A stretch of DNA of 25,089 bases from Tritrichomonas foetus (GCA_001839685.1 MLAK01000687.1:52543-77631), one strand, 5' to 3'. Positions 1 to 8,550 are shown, numbered from the stretch's first letter. The notes: generated by a model not told the origin, from the sequence alone. Numbers and translations: made by a program.

Positions 1-46
1 ATCAAACACTTTGTTCAATCAAACACTTTGTTCAATCAAACACTTT
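1..46. repeat. 17-bp tandem direct repeat at window edge
   Basis: Two perfect copies of a 17-nt unit (positions 1-17 and 18-34), starting ATCAAACACTTTG, are followed by a 12-nt partial copy. The array may continue beyond the left edge of the window. It lies in non-coding DNA downstream of the CutC gene (minus strand). No function is visible. Confidence 0.8.
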
Positions 47-151
47 ACACTTTGTGAGATCATGATTCTTACTTTTGTGATTCACAACATGAAAATAACT
101 ACAAATAGTTACTATTTTTTCGGCTTTATATAAAGAGAAAGAAACTGAAAG

Positions 152-946
152 TTACTGCCCAAGGATTTCGCGTGCCTCTTTGATAGCTTCAGCGCAAGCC
201 ACTGTTCGTTTGAATTCATCAAGTACGACTGCTGAAGCGCCTCCCATTGATACATCTTCATTTCTGAATTTCATCTCGCTTGCCACTTTATGAGAGCCAA
301 CGATATGAAATTCCACTGCTCCTGTTTCCTTGGCTATTTTCGCAATGTTGTTTTCGTCGACACCACATCCAGGCATTATAATAATTCTTCCTTTTGCTTG
401 TTCGACCAACTTTTTGAGAAGTGAACTTCCCTCTTCAGCATTCATTTTTTGGCCGGACGATAAAACTCGATGGCACCCAATTTCGATGAGATCCTCCAAA
501 CCTTTGACTGGATCTCTGCACATATCGAACGCCCGATGACAAGTGACTGATAATCCGTCGCAATGGGATATCAATTTCTTCATAGCTTTTACGTCGATTT
601 CTCCGTCAGCCGTGAGGCATCCAAAAACAACGCCGTAGACTCCGTGTTCGATTGGACCGTTTGGACCTTCACCGATTTTGTATTTGACTGTTTTTATCAT
701 ATCGATGTCTTTGCACATAATTTCGATTTCGTCGTCGCTGTAAAGAAAATCACCACCACGTGGGCGAATCATCACCATAATTTGGATGTCAGGAACTTGG
801 CATGCTTTCCAAATTTCTCCGATTGATGGTGTACAACCACCCTCAGGGAGGGAACAGCAAAGCTCAACACGATCTGCGCCACCTTTAGCGGATTCTCTGA
901 CACTCTCTGCACTGCCAACACATGTTTCGATAATATATTTTGTCAT
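152..946 (-). CDS. cutC: CutC family protein (copper homeostasis protein CutC-like)
   Basis: The 264-residue protein matches the usual length of the CutC family, a TIM-barrel fold linked to copper tolerance in bacteria and animals; the biochemical role is unsettled. Family motifs are visible in order: RVELCCSLPEGGCTPS near residues 26-41, MIRPRGGDFLYSDDE near 59-73, GVVFGCLTADGEID near 105-118, THE block VTCHRAFDMCRDP near 134-146, RVLSSGQK near 160-167, IIIMPGCGVDENNI near 188-201 and MKFRNEDVSMGG near 225-236. The start is the ATG at 946 and the stop is TAA at 152-154; no earlier in-frame ATG is needed to cover the domain. There is no signal peptide or membrane segment, so it should be cytosolic. 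Codon use is more GC-rich than in the surrounding spacer, as for a well-expressed housekeeping gene. It is monocistronic, with no related neighbour. The family call is firm; a copper role is only inferred from the family name. Confidence 0.93.
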   Translation of the reverse strand: MTKYIIETCVGSAESVRESAKGGADRVELCCSLPEGGCTPSIGEIWKACQVPDIQIMVMIRPRGGDFLYSDDEIEIMCKDIDMIKTVKYKIGEGPNGPIEHGVYGVVFGCLTADGEIDVKAMKKLISHCDGLSVTCHRAFDMCRDPVKGLEDLIEIGCHRVLSSGQKMNAEEGSSLLKKLVEQAKGRIIIMPGCGVDENNIAKIAKETGAVEFHIVGSHKVASEMKFRNEDVSMGGASAVVLDEFKRTVACAEAIKEAREILGQ

Positions 947-2241
947 TTTCGCGTTTGGACTTTTTAGAGGTCAAATACAACCGATGATGAAGGTCAAAAA
1001 CATTTAAGAGATAACCGATTTTTATTGGCCTTTAGCGACCATGATGAATTATTCAATACATAACGATTAAGAATTCTATGCATCTCACAAAAAGTTTGCT
1101 GAAAAAAGAAATTCCTCGTTCAATAAAGGAATATAATTTCCAATATCACCACATTGTTACAAAAGTATATACTATATATAGAAGAGCTGGATTTTCTAGT
1201 AATTTTCAATGAATCATTCTCAAATTTTGGAATATATATTGATTTAGTTATATTTTAAAACCAAATCATGATGATGAATCAAAATAATAACTACACATGA
1301 GTTAAATGCAAAATATGAAAAGGTACATCAGAAATAATATAAAGGTTTTAATCAAAATTTATTTTTTCGAAACATTTCAAATATTTTTCGTTGCAATTCG
1401 AGTAAATCATATCTATATATGATTAAAAGAAGCAACTCATCATTGTTTTCTAATATTCACACATTTCATTTTTGGAATGTAAAAAAGCTGCCATTTCTCT
1501 TTATATTGCTTCCTAAAGTGTAGATCACCAAATAGTTGAGAGATCTCATTAGTTTTATTTTGTTTTAAATTCAAAGACATGATATAAAATTGTGTCATCT
1601 GAGAAACTAACGAATAATATCAAAAATATAAAAAAATTCAGAATGAAAATTTTCGCTAAAATTTAAATATAGGAGAATGAAGAATAGTATGATATATTTC
1701 GCCAGAAGAATCTTTTTTATTCCAACGAAAGAAAAAATAAATGCGCTTACTCAAAATATAAACAAAATTTCATTGAATATTCAATTCTCTATGACAAAGA
1801 AATTGAATAACGTTAAGATAAGAATTTTGAATGGGAATGAGTGCCATTTAGAAATTCTCACAAATATCATTTACATTTTTCTGAATAAAACGATAATGTT
1901 TTCATATACCAAATTTTATATGATTGAATTGACAATTTTCGCAACAACCGAAAAATATTCACCATAAATTCACCATGAAAGACCAACTTTTTCAAGTCGA
2001 TTTAAAAAACAATTGACCTAATATCTCTCGTTTCTCACAATAATTTCACCTGTTTCAGAAAAATATAAATGTTTCTCTATTTTCAATGAAAACTTTAATT
2101 CATTCAAAAAATAATATTTTCAATTCGGCATGAATCAATTTAACACATCATCACAAAATTTCTATGATTATTTAAATCTCACAAAATTATCAATTCATTT
2201 TTTTTATTTTGGGATTGGCGTATTTGTCACTTTTAATTTTA
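947..2241. other. AT-rich intergenic spacer, no supported gene
   Basis: About 1.3 kb of strongly AT-rich sequence separates CutC from the next ORF. The longest plus-strand frame (1677-1967) is Ile/Lys/Phe/Asn-rich with no recognisable motif and is probably chance. No tRNA-like cloverleaf, repeat or gene relic was recognised. Confidence 0.6.
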
Positions 2242-2748
2242 ATGCCCCGCAAATCATCCACATCACTTGTTATCAAATCAATAGTCTTAATATTCCCCGG
2301 CCACCACGAACTCATCCCTTTGACCAAATGCCAGAAAATTATTGATCCGGAAGGAACCAAAGCCACCTTGGCAAATATTCGAAAGACATATTCATTAATG
2401 GTTGAAGGAAATGCCAACATTCATATGAATCAAATCATGGAATCAAATCCTGAGGTTGAGAAAATTTCTCAAAATTCGTCAGATTATTCAAGCGGATATT
2501 ATAGTGAAACTGATGAGTTCACAGATTTTGCAAATGCTATTGATAAGGAATTTGGACAGAATTTTGAAAATTCCCAAATTTCACTTCAAGCCGAAATTCC
2601 CAAAGAAATCACGAATAACAAACAAGACATTGAATCCTCATTGCCTGAATCAGTGCTAAAAACATTGGATTCGTTTTGGCTCGAATCAGATGATTCATTT
2701 TTCGAGAATGAGAGTGATATTTTCAGTTTTGATGATTATTCACAATAA
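2242..2748 (+). CDS. Hypothetical acidic Ser/Glu/Asp-rich protein, possibly 5'-truncated
   Basis: The frame is open from 2176 to 2748, but the first in-frame ATG is at 2242, giving a 168-residue protein that starts MPRKSST. I do not recognise the family. The first third is mixed and looks globular, with FPGHHELIPLTKCQK and GTKATLANIRKTYSLMVEGN. The rest is low complexity and acidic, rich in Ser, Glu, Asp, Asn and Gln, and ends with SDDSFFENESDIFSFDDYSQ, much like an activation or protein-interaction tail. The hydrophobic stretch before the ATG (FIFFILGLAYLSLLIL) has no ATG, so either it is not translated or the true start lies elsewhere through a frame break. No TCA-type initiator is obvious close to the ATG. 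It could be a small gene or the 3' remnant of a larger one. Confidence 0.5.
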   Translation: MPRKSSTSLVIKSIVLIFPGHHELIPLTKCQKIIDPEGTKATLANIRKTYSLMVEGNANIHMNQIMESNPEVEKISQNSSDYSSGYYSETDEFTDFANAIDKEFGQNFENSQISLQAEIPKEITNNKQDIESSLPESVLKTLDSFWLESDDSFFENESDIFSFDDYSQ

Positions 2749-2969
2749 TTTAAAGCAATAAGTTTATCAAAACTCACTCGTTGCATTTAACACCATATTA
2801 ATGATGTTGTATTCTATCAAAAAATTTTTATCTATCTTTCGAATTTTCCTTTCCTTATGCGATTTTTATCGGAAATATGTTGCATAATAAACCATGAATA
2901 ATGAAATACATAGACTTGTATATATTTATTTATTTTTAAATTTTATTGAAGGCCAAAATAAAACATTTG

Positions 2970-3152
2970 TCACCTCAACGTTAGATTACATTTACAGATA
3001 TTGGAGATGAGGAAACCAAGGTGCTCACAGTCGCCATTGCTAAGGGAATCATGAACAGAAGAATTCTGGGTTGCTATGAGTTTATTAAATTGATCTACAA
3101 TAGATTTTCCAAGCTCCCTCTCAAGTAGGCAAAACTGGTCATGTGTAACCAT
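2970..3152 (-). CDS. Small hypothetical ORF, possibly a gene relic
   Basis: Sixty codons run from an ATG at 3152 to TGA at 2970-2972. The translation begins MVTHDQFCLLERELGKSI and ends NICKCNLTLR. It is compositionally unlike chance AT-rich frames here: few Asn/Lys runs, balanced hydrophobic and charged residues, and mixed third positions. I recognise no family. It sits alone between the acidic ORF and the Rab gene. It may be a short gene, or the surviving piece of a decayed one. Confidence 0.3.
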   Translation of the reverse strand: MVTHDQFCLLERELGKSIVDQFNKLIATQNSSVHDSLSNGDCEHLGFLISNICKCNLTLR

Positions 3153-3597
3153 GATTGACAATATATTCCTTTTAGAACTTGTTATTTTTAGTGAATAACA
3201 AATAGATGACTGAAAAAAAAAGTTGATTCGTGTATGCTTTTCGATTCAATTCGGTTTCTATGATGCCTCATACAAGTCGAACAAGACAATTTTCACACAC
3301 ATCATTCGAAAATATTTATTCATATATTTATTCTCCATTTAAAATCATTTAATTTCATGAAATAACAGACACAAAATTCAATTTTTTTGGTTTTATCGAT
3401 GAAAAATCTCCAAAATGCTTTTACAAATCTAGTCGTGGCGCAGAGGCTTCGAAACAACGATGCCCAAATAAACATAACAATTATAATCATAATAAAAGTC
3501 TTTACTATGGAATATCAAAAATAAGTAAAAAAAATCAACATCAAAATCTCTCAAAAAGTGACAAAAACGATAAATCAATAAGGCTCTCGAGAGCTGT
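3153..3597. other. Intergenic region downstream of the Rab gene
   Basis: AT-rich sequence holding the 3' flank of the minus-strand Rab gene. A GC-rich patch at about 3432-3460 stands out from the surroundings and includes the 9-mer GTCGTGGCG (3432-3440), which recurs downstream of the phosphatase gene. No gene is supported. Confidence 0.5.
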
Positions 3598-4194
3598 TCA
3601 GCAGCAGGCATCTTTAGGACGCCCTTCATCTTGCTTCTGTCCGACGTTCAGTTTTTCATTCGATTGAATCGACTCAACATTAACGCTTTGGCTTTTCACT
3701 AATTTCTGAACAAGATTTGAGAAAAGCTCTGAAACGTTCTTCCCGGATTTTGCGGATGTTAATACGAAGTCGAAGCCGTTTTCTTCAGCCCACTGGCGCA
3801 TCGGCTCAGATGGGACGATTTTATTTTCAAGGTCATCTTTATTTCCCACAATTATAATCGTAGCCGGCGTTTTAACGGTCGCTCTGAATGCCTCCAGCCA
3901 TCTTTTGACAGCGTTGGCCGAATCCTGGTCGGTCTGATCGTAAACGATAATTGCGCCAACGGCATCGCGATAGTAGATCGGCCCGAGGCTTTTGTACCTC
4001 TCCATGCCGGCGGTATCCCAGATTTGGAGTTCTACGTCTTTTCCTTCGCAGGACGTCCGATATGGAACATATCCTGCTCCGATTGTGGCTTGATACTCTT
4101 CTTCGAACTGATTGTATTGAATGCGATTGACGAGCGCGGTTTTTCCGACGGCAACTGAGCCGATAATGACAACTTTAAACTCAAGCAGAGGCAT
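3598..4194 (-). CDS. Rab-like small GTPase (Rab21/Rab5-like), switch II Gln replaced by Met
   Basis: This 198-residue Ras-superfamily GTPase shows all G boxes: P-loop GSVAVGKT (12-19), effector Thr37 in QATIGAGY, G3 WDTAGMER (59-66), G4 NKDD (118-121) and G5 TSAK (146-149). It ends in Cys-Cys, a classical Rab double-geranylgeranylation signal, so it should act on endomembranes. The block LGPIYYRDAVGAIIVYDQTD with DS and VKRW following resembles Rab21/Rab5-type proteins; assignment to a numbered Rab is tentative. The notable feature is Met64 where Rabs normally carry the catalytic Gln, which in other GTPases slows hydrolysis. The tail between the G domain and CC is polar and variable, as usual. 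The start is the ATG at 4194, immediately before the core beta strand LEFKVVIIG; an initiator-like TCATT lies 14 nt upstream. The gene is monocistronic. Confidence 0.95.
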   Translation of the reverse strand: MPLLEFKVVIIGSVAVGKTALVNRIQYNQFEEEYQATIGAGYVPYRTSCEGKDVELQIWDTAGMERYKSLGPIYYRDAVGAIIVYDQTDQDSANAVKRWLEAFRATVKTPATIIIVGNKDDLENKIVPSEPMRQWAEENGFDFVLTSAKSGKNVSELFSNLVQKLVKSQSVNVESIQSNEKLNVGQKQDEGRPKDACC

Positions 4195-4651
4195 TGTATC
4201 AATTAAATGAAATTAATGATCTATCATATGGTGAAATATTGAATAAGATATAAAGGTGAAAAAAGTACGATAAATGAACGATAGAAAAATTTGATAAAAA
4301 TTTCACCGGTGTTATACAAAAAAATAATTTTTGACAAAATATTTGACAATTATCGCGATAATTCGAATTTCAGCCCATCTGTCAGCTGTTAAAATGAAAA
4401 TTTCTTTTTTCCATGATTTACTATAATTAGGATTAATAATTGAAATTGACAGAAAAATGATTATAAAATGTGATAAAACATCAGAAAAGTGTTTTTTGAT
4501 AACTGTCTTTCTTCTAAACTTATATCTCATCATCTCAGAAACCAAAATGAAAAAATCAATTTTCACTGCTCACAGCATCATATGTAGTATGTTCATTATA
4601 ATGTTTGTATATTAGTATTATTCATTTTCAGCTAGATAAAACTTTTTTTAA
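4195..4651. other. AT-rich spacer upstream of the Rab gene
   Basis: Apart from the initiator-like motif near the Rab start, about 450 nt of AT-rich sequence hold no supported gene. A minus-strand frame at 4312-4566 is Ile/Phe/Lys-rich and motif-free, and is likely chance. Confidence 0.5.
4206..4210 (-). promoter_or_regulatory. Candidate trichomonad initiator (Inr) for the Rab gene
   Basis: On the minus strand the sequence TCATT fits the Trichomonas initiator consensus TCA(+1)YW. The predicted +1 A (4208) is 14 nt before the ATG at 4194, matching the very short 5' UTRs known for trichomonads. Short motifs recur by chance in AT-rich DNA, so this is a candidate only. Confidence 0.4.
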
Positions 4652-4900
4652 GATCAGTTTAATGGTGAATTTATCAAAATTTGGCCTAAAACTGAGACAT
4701 TGAATCAAGACTTGTTTCTAGAAAGCTCAAGCCGTTTGAAAGCATTAGAATATCTTTATGAATCATGTCATATTGTTCATCGTGACTTAAAATGTGATAA
4801 TATAATGTTTGATGAATTAAGGAATTCCAAAATCATTAATTTTGGAATAGGTATAGTCATACGTTTGTTATTTGGTCGTTCGTGTCAAAAATCTAAATGA
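4652..4900 (+). pseudogene. Protein kinase fragment (catalytic loop to DFG region only)
   Basis: This open stretch between stops encodes only the middle of a protein kinase. It contains RLKALEYLYESCHIVHRDLK, a canonical catalytic loop HRDLKCDNIM, then KIINFGIG, where the DFG Asp is replaced by Asn. There is no in-frame ATG, no glycine-rich loop or VAIK lysine upstream, and no APE or C-lobe downstream; the frame ends at TGA after 83 codons. The HRDLKCDN form is typical of trichomonad TKL-type kinases. Loss of the Asp, truncation at both ends and lack of a start mark it as a relic. The 19 nt at its GIVIRL end recur in inverted orientation at 7157-7175. Confidence 0.75.
4848..4866 (+). repeat. 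Inverted repeat 1, left arm (19 bp)
   Basis: TAGGTATAGTCATACGTTT matches the reverse complement of 7157-7175 exactly. It lies at the end of the kinase relic. In both copies it reads GIVIRL in the same protein frame, so it is likely a conserved piece of paralogous gene relics and not a transposon terminus. Confidence 0.8.
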
Positions 4901-5545
4901 CGAAAAGATTTCTTGAGTACCTTTAAATGTTTTTATTTAAGCAAAATGTATTGATAGAAACGAGTTATTTCAACAGGTTCAAAAGATATTCATATTTTGA
5001 AATAGAAAAAAAATTCAGTACTTTGACTTGAAAAAAAAACACTTTCAATAATTAATCGGTCGATAATATGTTCTCATCGATATGGCACTTCTGAGTTATC
5101 TGAATAATAAAATGTTTTTAAATTAGGTAATTGAGATTTAAATGTTAAATATATTATATTACAAGTTTTAAAGGAATATTTCTATAGGTTCAAAAAATAA
5201 ACATGTTTTACTAAATGGATTTAATTAGCCTTTAATTTGATGGTAAAAAGACGAAATTAATTCATTTCATTTTTCTAAAATTTATTTGAATAAAACTATA
5301 GTTATGCATAAAAGCATATTTATAATATTGATATAATTATATTACATTGGTTCTATTAAATTTTATATATAGGTTTAAAAGATATAGGCGTTTTATTTTT
5401 CGAGTTTTATTTTCATAAAGAAAATAAAGTAATCAATTCTTTTCAGCTTGTAATTGGTCAAAAAAGAAATTCTTTCAATAAATAAATGTCCATTAAAATA
5501 CGTTTATTCTTATCAAAATATGAAAAAAAGTAAAATACAATTATC

Positions 5546-5584
5546 TTTTAAGGGCATAGTTTAGCAAGAGATGGTTATATTTAT
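5546..5584 (+). repeat. Inverted repeat 2, left arm (39 bp)
   Basis: Thirty-nine nucleotides, with core GGGCATAGTTTAGCAAGAGA, are identical to the reverse complement of 6893-6931. One frame reads GHSLARDGYIY. A perfect match of this length amid diverged flanks indicates recent common origin, gene conversion, or a repeated element. Confidence 0.9.
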
Positions 5585-6629
5585 TTGAGAGAAATAGGTT
5601 GTTTATCGATATCTTCGGGGAAAATTTATGAAATCAATTGTTAACTTAGTTTAAAGAATATATAGACGTAGTTAATAAAGATGAAATCATAATAATAATT
5701 TATTTCGTTTTTATTCCACACTTTTGGATGACATGCTTGGGGGGAATTGAAACTTTTTGTAAGTGTTCACAATTTACTAAATAATTAACAGAATATTTAG
5801 TAAATATAAAATAGAATTATCTTTTTATTTTATCTATAATATTTTATTATATTCTGATATAGCTTTTTATATTTGATGTATTATATGATATATTGTTTTC
5901 AGCATATTATATTGGAGTGAAAAGTGGATTCATTAAAAAAAGAAGAAAATGATTGAAAAAATTGAATATAATTCAAAGATAAAATTTTTATCATTCATCT
6001 GAGTACTTCGAATATAGAAAAGCATTGCGAAAACAAATCAAAAAACCATTAGACATGAAAGCATCTCTTTATAAACCCAATCCCTACATCTAGAGTTAAC
6101 CAGTAAATGAAATAATTATTTGATTAGTAAAAATTATTAGTTTCCTATTTTTCACAGTAACAGACATTTCAAGTCCTAAATTTTACATATCAAATTATCT
6201 TGTGAATTTCAGAAAGATAGATAATGACTATAATAAAAAAAATTGAATGAAAATAAAATATGAATAAATTTAATTTGATTGAAATCATTAATATTATTAT
6301 TTTACATCTCATGCAGCTATTAACCAATAATATAATATATCATATTACAATATTAACACTGTATTAATTAGATATCAAAAGATATTTCTAATATAAATTT
6401 TCTGATGATAACTTTTTCAGAAAATGATTATTTTTAATTTGTGAGGCCCCAAAAATGGACTGTTTAAAACATCTTTATCCAATTTATTTTCTGCATATAA
6501 TAATAAATAAATTTAATTACCCATTAGAATACAAATACAAATACATAGCAACAATATAAGAATTATTTATATCTTCCAGTTGGGGATACTTAAACAACCA
6601 ATTTTAAAAAATTTATTCCGGCATAATCG

Positions 6630-6746
6630 TCATCTATCAAAAATCGTTAGCAGGCAACTTAAATCATTCATAGGGATGTCTACAACTTGACGTCGAGCTT
6701 TCTCAGCCACGAAAAAATAATTGATGATGGAATCTTCATTTCTCAT
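6630..6746 (-). pseudogene. Short coding relic of unknown family
   Basis: A 38-codon minus-strand frame (ATG at 6746, TGA at 6630-6632) contains NYFFVAEKARRQVVDIPMND. It is distinctly richer in G/C and in balanced amino acids than its surroundings. The frame is open a little further upstream without another ATG. After the stop the same frame resumes with KIGCLSIP, a peptide resembling the plus-strand relic near 5594-5610. I read it as part of a decayed gene; the family is not recognised. Confidence 0.35.
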
Positions 6747-6892
6747 GATGATAACATTTAACTGATATTTCAGATTTATCAGCTATAATAAAACTATAAA
6801 ATCATATTTAGGACATCGAACAGGTTTTTGGGATTTCATTTTTCTATTTAATTGGAATGTTTGACCATCCATGGAGAAATTAAGGCCAAAAT

Positions 6893-6931
6893 ATAAATAT
6901 AACCATCTCTTGCTAAACTATGCCCTTAAAA
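6893..6931 (-). repeat. Inverted repeat 2, right arm (39 bp)
   Basis: Perfect reverse-complement partner of 5546-5584. The sequence between the arms is about 1.3 kb. The midpoints of the 39-bp and 19-bp pairs differ by about 230 nt, so the two pairs do not form one symmetric palindrome. Confidence 0.9.
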
Positions 6932-7156
6932 CTATAAAATAAATTCAATTTTCTTTTGACATCTTGAACATCACCATATAGGATATATAACAAAACCACA
7001 TATGCACCATTCAAAGCCGGAGTGCCCTCTATTTTTTCGATTTACTCTTTTGTTATCAGTTCAGCATGATGTGGCATTGGTATTGACAACTTTGATGGGC
7101 AGTTTAATTGATTAGGTATGAAATTAAAATCAATATAAAAAAAAGACGATCACTTT

Positions 7157-7175
7157 AAACGTATGACTATACCTA
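7157..7175 (-). repeat. Inverted repeat 1, right arm (19 bp)
   Basis: This is the exact reverse complement of 4848-4866, some 2.3 kb away and just upstream of the kinase-Sel1 gene. Read on the minus strand it encodes GIVIRL within a decayed frame. Confidence 0.8.
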
Positions 7176-7347
7176 TATTTTGGATTTTGCATATTTTTTT
7201 CTGAAGATTTTCTATTTTTCAGAAATTTTTCATTCAAATTAAGACTTCTTTTCAAAAATTTCAATATTTGCGGAAGTTATAGAATTTAAGATCATAATTG
7301 GTCATATAACTTTATTATTTGACAAAGTTGTTGATCTATCTGAAGAA

Positions 7348-8541
7348 ATGAATCAGAATTTGCATTTTAATAACAGTAATTCATTTTATCCCCAACTTTC
7401 TGGATCTCCATCAAAATATTCTTATCTTCCAAATCAATTTCTAAGTGAAATTCAATATTTTCATGACAAAAATAAAAATTTATTCAATAATTTGTTTGGA
7501 AACATTGAAATTCACTATACTGATCATTTCGATTCAACTTTTGAAAAAGAAACACAATCGCTTTTTGGAAAAACACCTTTTTTGGCTTTTTCCTTTTCGA
7601 AGTTTACAAAGCAGCCATTTGAAAAACTATTGATTCAAAAACAAACAGATCAATCATTAACAATAGACACAACTTTTCATCCATCAACATCTCAAGCACC
7701 TGTGCCACAATATGAAACACAAAAAGGTGAAGAAACACAAGAAAGTGAAGAAACACAAGAAAGTGAAGAAACACAAAAAGGTGAAGAAGGACAGAAAAAT
7801 GAAAAAATTAAGAATGAAAATTATGTGGTTGAAGTTTTTTCTTTTTGTTCAGAGAAGCATTGCATTATAATTTCATCTGTCAAAAATGATACTCAAGGAA
7901 ACCAAACAGAAAATAAGCAGTACAAAGATCCAGGAAATGTTTTTCTTGGTTTTTTATCTAAATATCAGCAAGAAAGAAGAATTCCAATTCTTTGGAGCAC
8001 AACTCAGCCATCTTTTGATGAAAGTAGAAAAGAAAAAAATTTCTCAGATATTATTTTTGAAAATAACCATCAAATAAGAGACGAAATTAATGCGTTTTAT
8101 TTTGAAGAAGCTTTTAATTTTACTTCTTTTCAAACATTTTCTTATTACATTTTTAGTATTATTTGTTTTAAAATTCGTCGGTTTTATTTTCCAAGTTCAT
8201 TATTTGAAAATTCGAGTTTTTTTGAGTGTTTTCGTGGGTATGAATATGGAAGCACACAAAAATACAAATATTCATTCAATCATACAGATTTTTTATTTTT
8301 ACGTCTATTAGGTGTTGGCTCAACATCAACAACATCATTATATATTCATATTCCAACATTTTATTTATTTGCTATCAAAAAAATGAAAAAAAGTGAGTAT
8401 CATTTCAAGCTTATTGAACGAGAGAGATCTTTTTATGAGCAATTTTCACATCCTTTTATAGTGAATTATTATGGAAGCCTAAATTACTCCGAAGATGAAG
8501 TTTTTTTTATTCTTGAATTTATGAGCGAAGGTACTTTATAA
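7348..8541 (+). CDS. Kinase-Sel1 protein, 5' part: N-terminal region and kinase N-lobe (ends at premature TAA)
   Basis: The ATG at 7348 opens 397 codons that stop at TAA 8539-8541. Residues 1-310 are AT-rich, Phe/Ser/Asn/Lys-rich and unrecognised, with a 6-residue ETQESE-type repeat near 123-149. A TKL-type kinase N-lobe begins about residue 320: glycine loop LLGVGSTSTTSL, Lys344 in FAIKKMKK as the VAIK lysine, Glu359 as the probable alpha-C glutamate, FSHPFIVNYYGS, and a hinge FILEFMSEGTL. The domain is then cut by the stop. The next frame, 9 nt downstream and in the same phase, carries the rest of the same kinase domain and a Sel1 array. The two halves are best read as one 1462-codon gene with a single nonsense codon at position 398. 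The truncated product alone would be a kinase lacking its catalytic loop, so inactive. Confidence 0.75.
   Translation: MNQNLHFNNSNSFYPQLSGSPSKYSYLPNQFLSEIQYFHDKNKNLFNNLFGNIEIHYTDHFDSTFEKETQSLFGKTPFLAFSFSKFTKQPFEKLLIQKQTDQSLTIDTTFHPSTSQAPVPQYETQKGEETQESEETQESEETQKGEEGQKNEKIKNENYVVEVFSFCSEKHCIIISSVKNDTQGNQTENKQYKDPGNVFLGFLSKYQQERRIPILWSTTQPSFDESRKEKNFSDIIFENNHQIRDEINAFYFEEAFNFTSFQTFSYYIFSIICFKIRRFYFPSSLFENSSFFECFRGYEYGSTQKYKYSFNHTDFLFLRLLGVGSTSTTSLYIHIPTFYLFAIKKMKKSEYHFKLIERERSFYEQFSHPFIVNYYGSLNYSEDEVFFILEFMSEGTL
7714..7794 (+). repeat. 18-bp tandem repeat within the kinase gene
   Basis: GAAACACAA recurs at 7714, 7732, 7750 and 7768, with a degenerate copy at 7786, giving an exact 18-nt period. 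It encodes a Glu/Thr/Gln-rich hexapeptide repeat (ETQESE, ETQKGE) in the linker before the kinase domain. The multiple-of-three period keeps the frame open when the copy number changes. Confidence 0.85.
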
Positions 8542-8550
8542 AATAATATA

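Larger units (their letters stand above)
4901..7347. other. Relic-rich intergenic zone with inverted repeats
   Basis: About 2.4 kb of AT-rich DNA without an intact gene. It holds short coding-like fragments on both strands: plus strand about 5553-5640 (GHSLARDGYIYLREIGCLSI), minus strand about 6930-6850 (the same GHSLARDGYIY peptide), minus strand about 6610-6560 (KIGCLSIP) and minus strand 6630-6785, a GC-richer frame including VAEKARRQVVDIPMNDLSCL. Two inverted-repeat pairs are listed separately. The repeated peptides suggest two decayed copies of one gene family in opposite orientation, mixed with kinase pieces. No transposase or integrase was recognised. Confidence 0.55.

Noticed and set aside
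1677..1967. 96-codon plus-strand ORF in the CutC-to-acidic-ORF spacer
   Set aside because: Ile/Lys/Asn/Phe-rich, no motif, composition same as surrounding spacer; likely chance in AT-rich DNA.
2130..2345. ATG-initiated plus ORF overlapping the acidic ORF in another frame
   Set aside because: Overlaps the better coding frame; possible as a frameshifted 5' end but no homology to support joining them.
3425..3465. GC-rich patch considered as a tRNA or other RNA gene
   Set aside because: No cloverleaf stems or conserved T-loop/D-loop arrangement could be built around it.
3429..3629. 66-codon minus ORF overlapping the Rab 3' end
   Set aside because: Shadow frame running from the Rab coding region into AT-rich 3' flank.
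4312..4566. 84-codon minus ORF upstream of Rab
   Set aside because: Low complexity and motif-free, and it covers the region where the Rab promoter should be.
4848..7175. Inverted repeats considered as terminal inverted repeats of a DNA transposon
   Set aside because: No transposase or target-site duplication seen, arms have different centres, and the matched bases encode shared peptides of gene relics.
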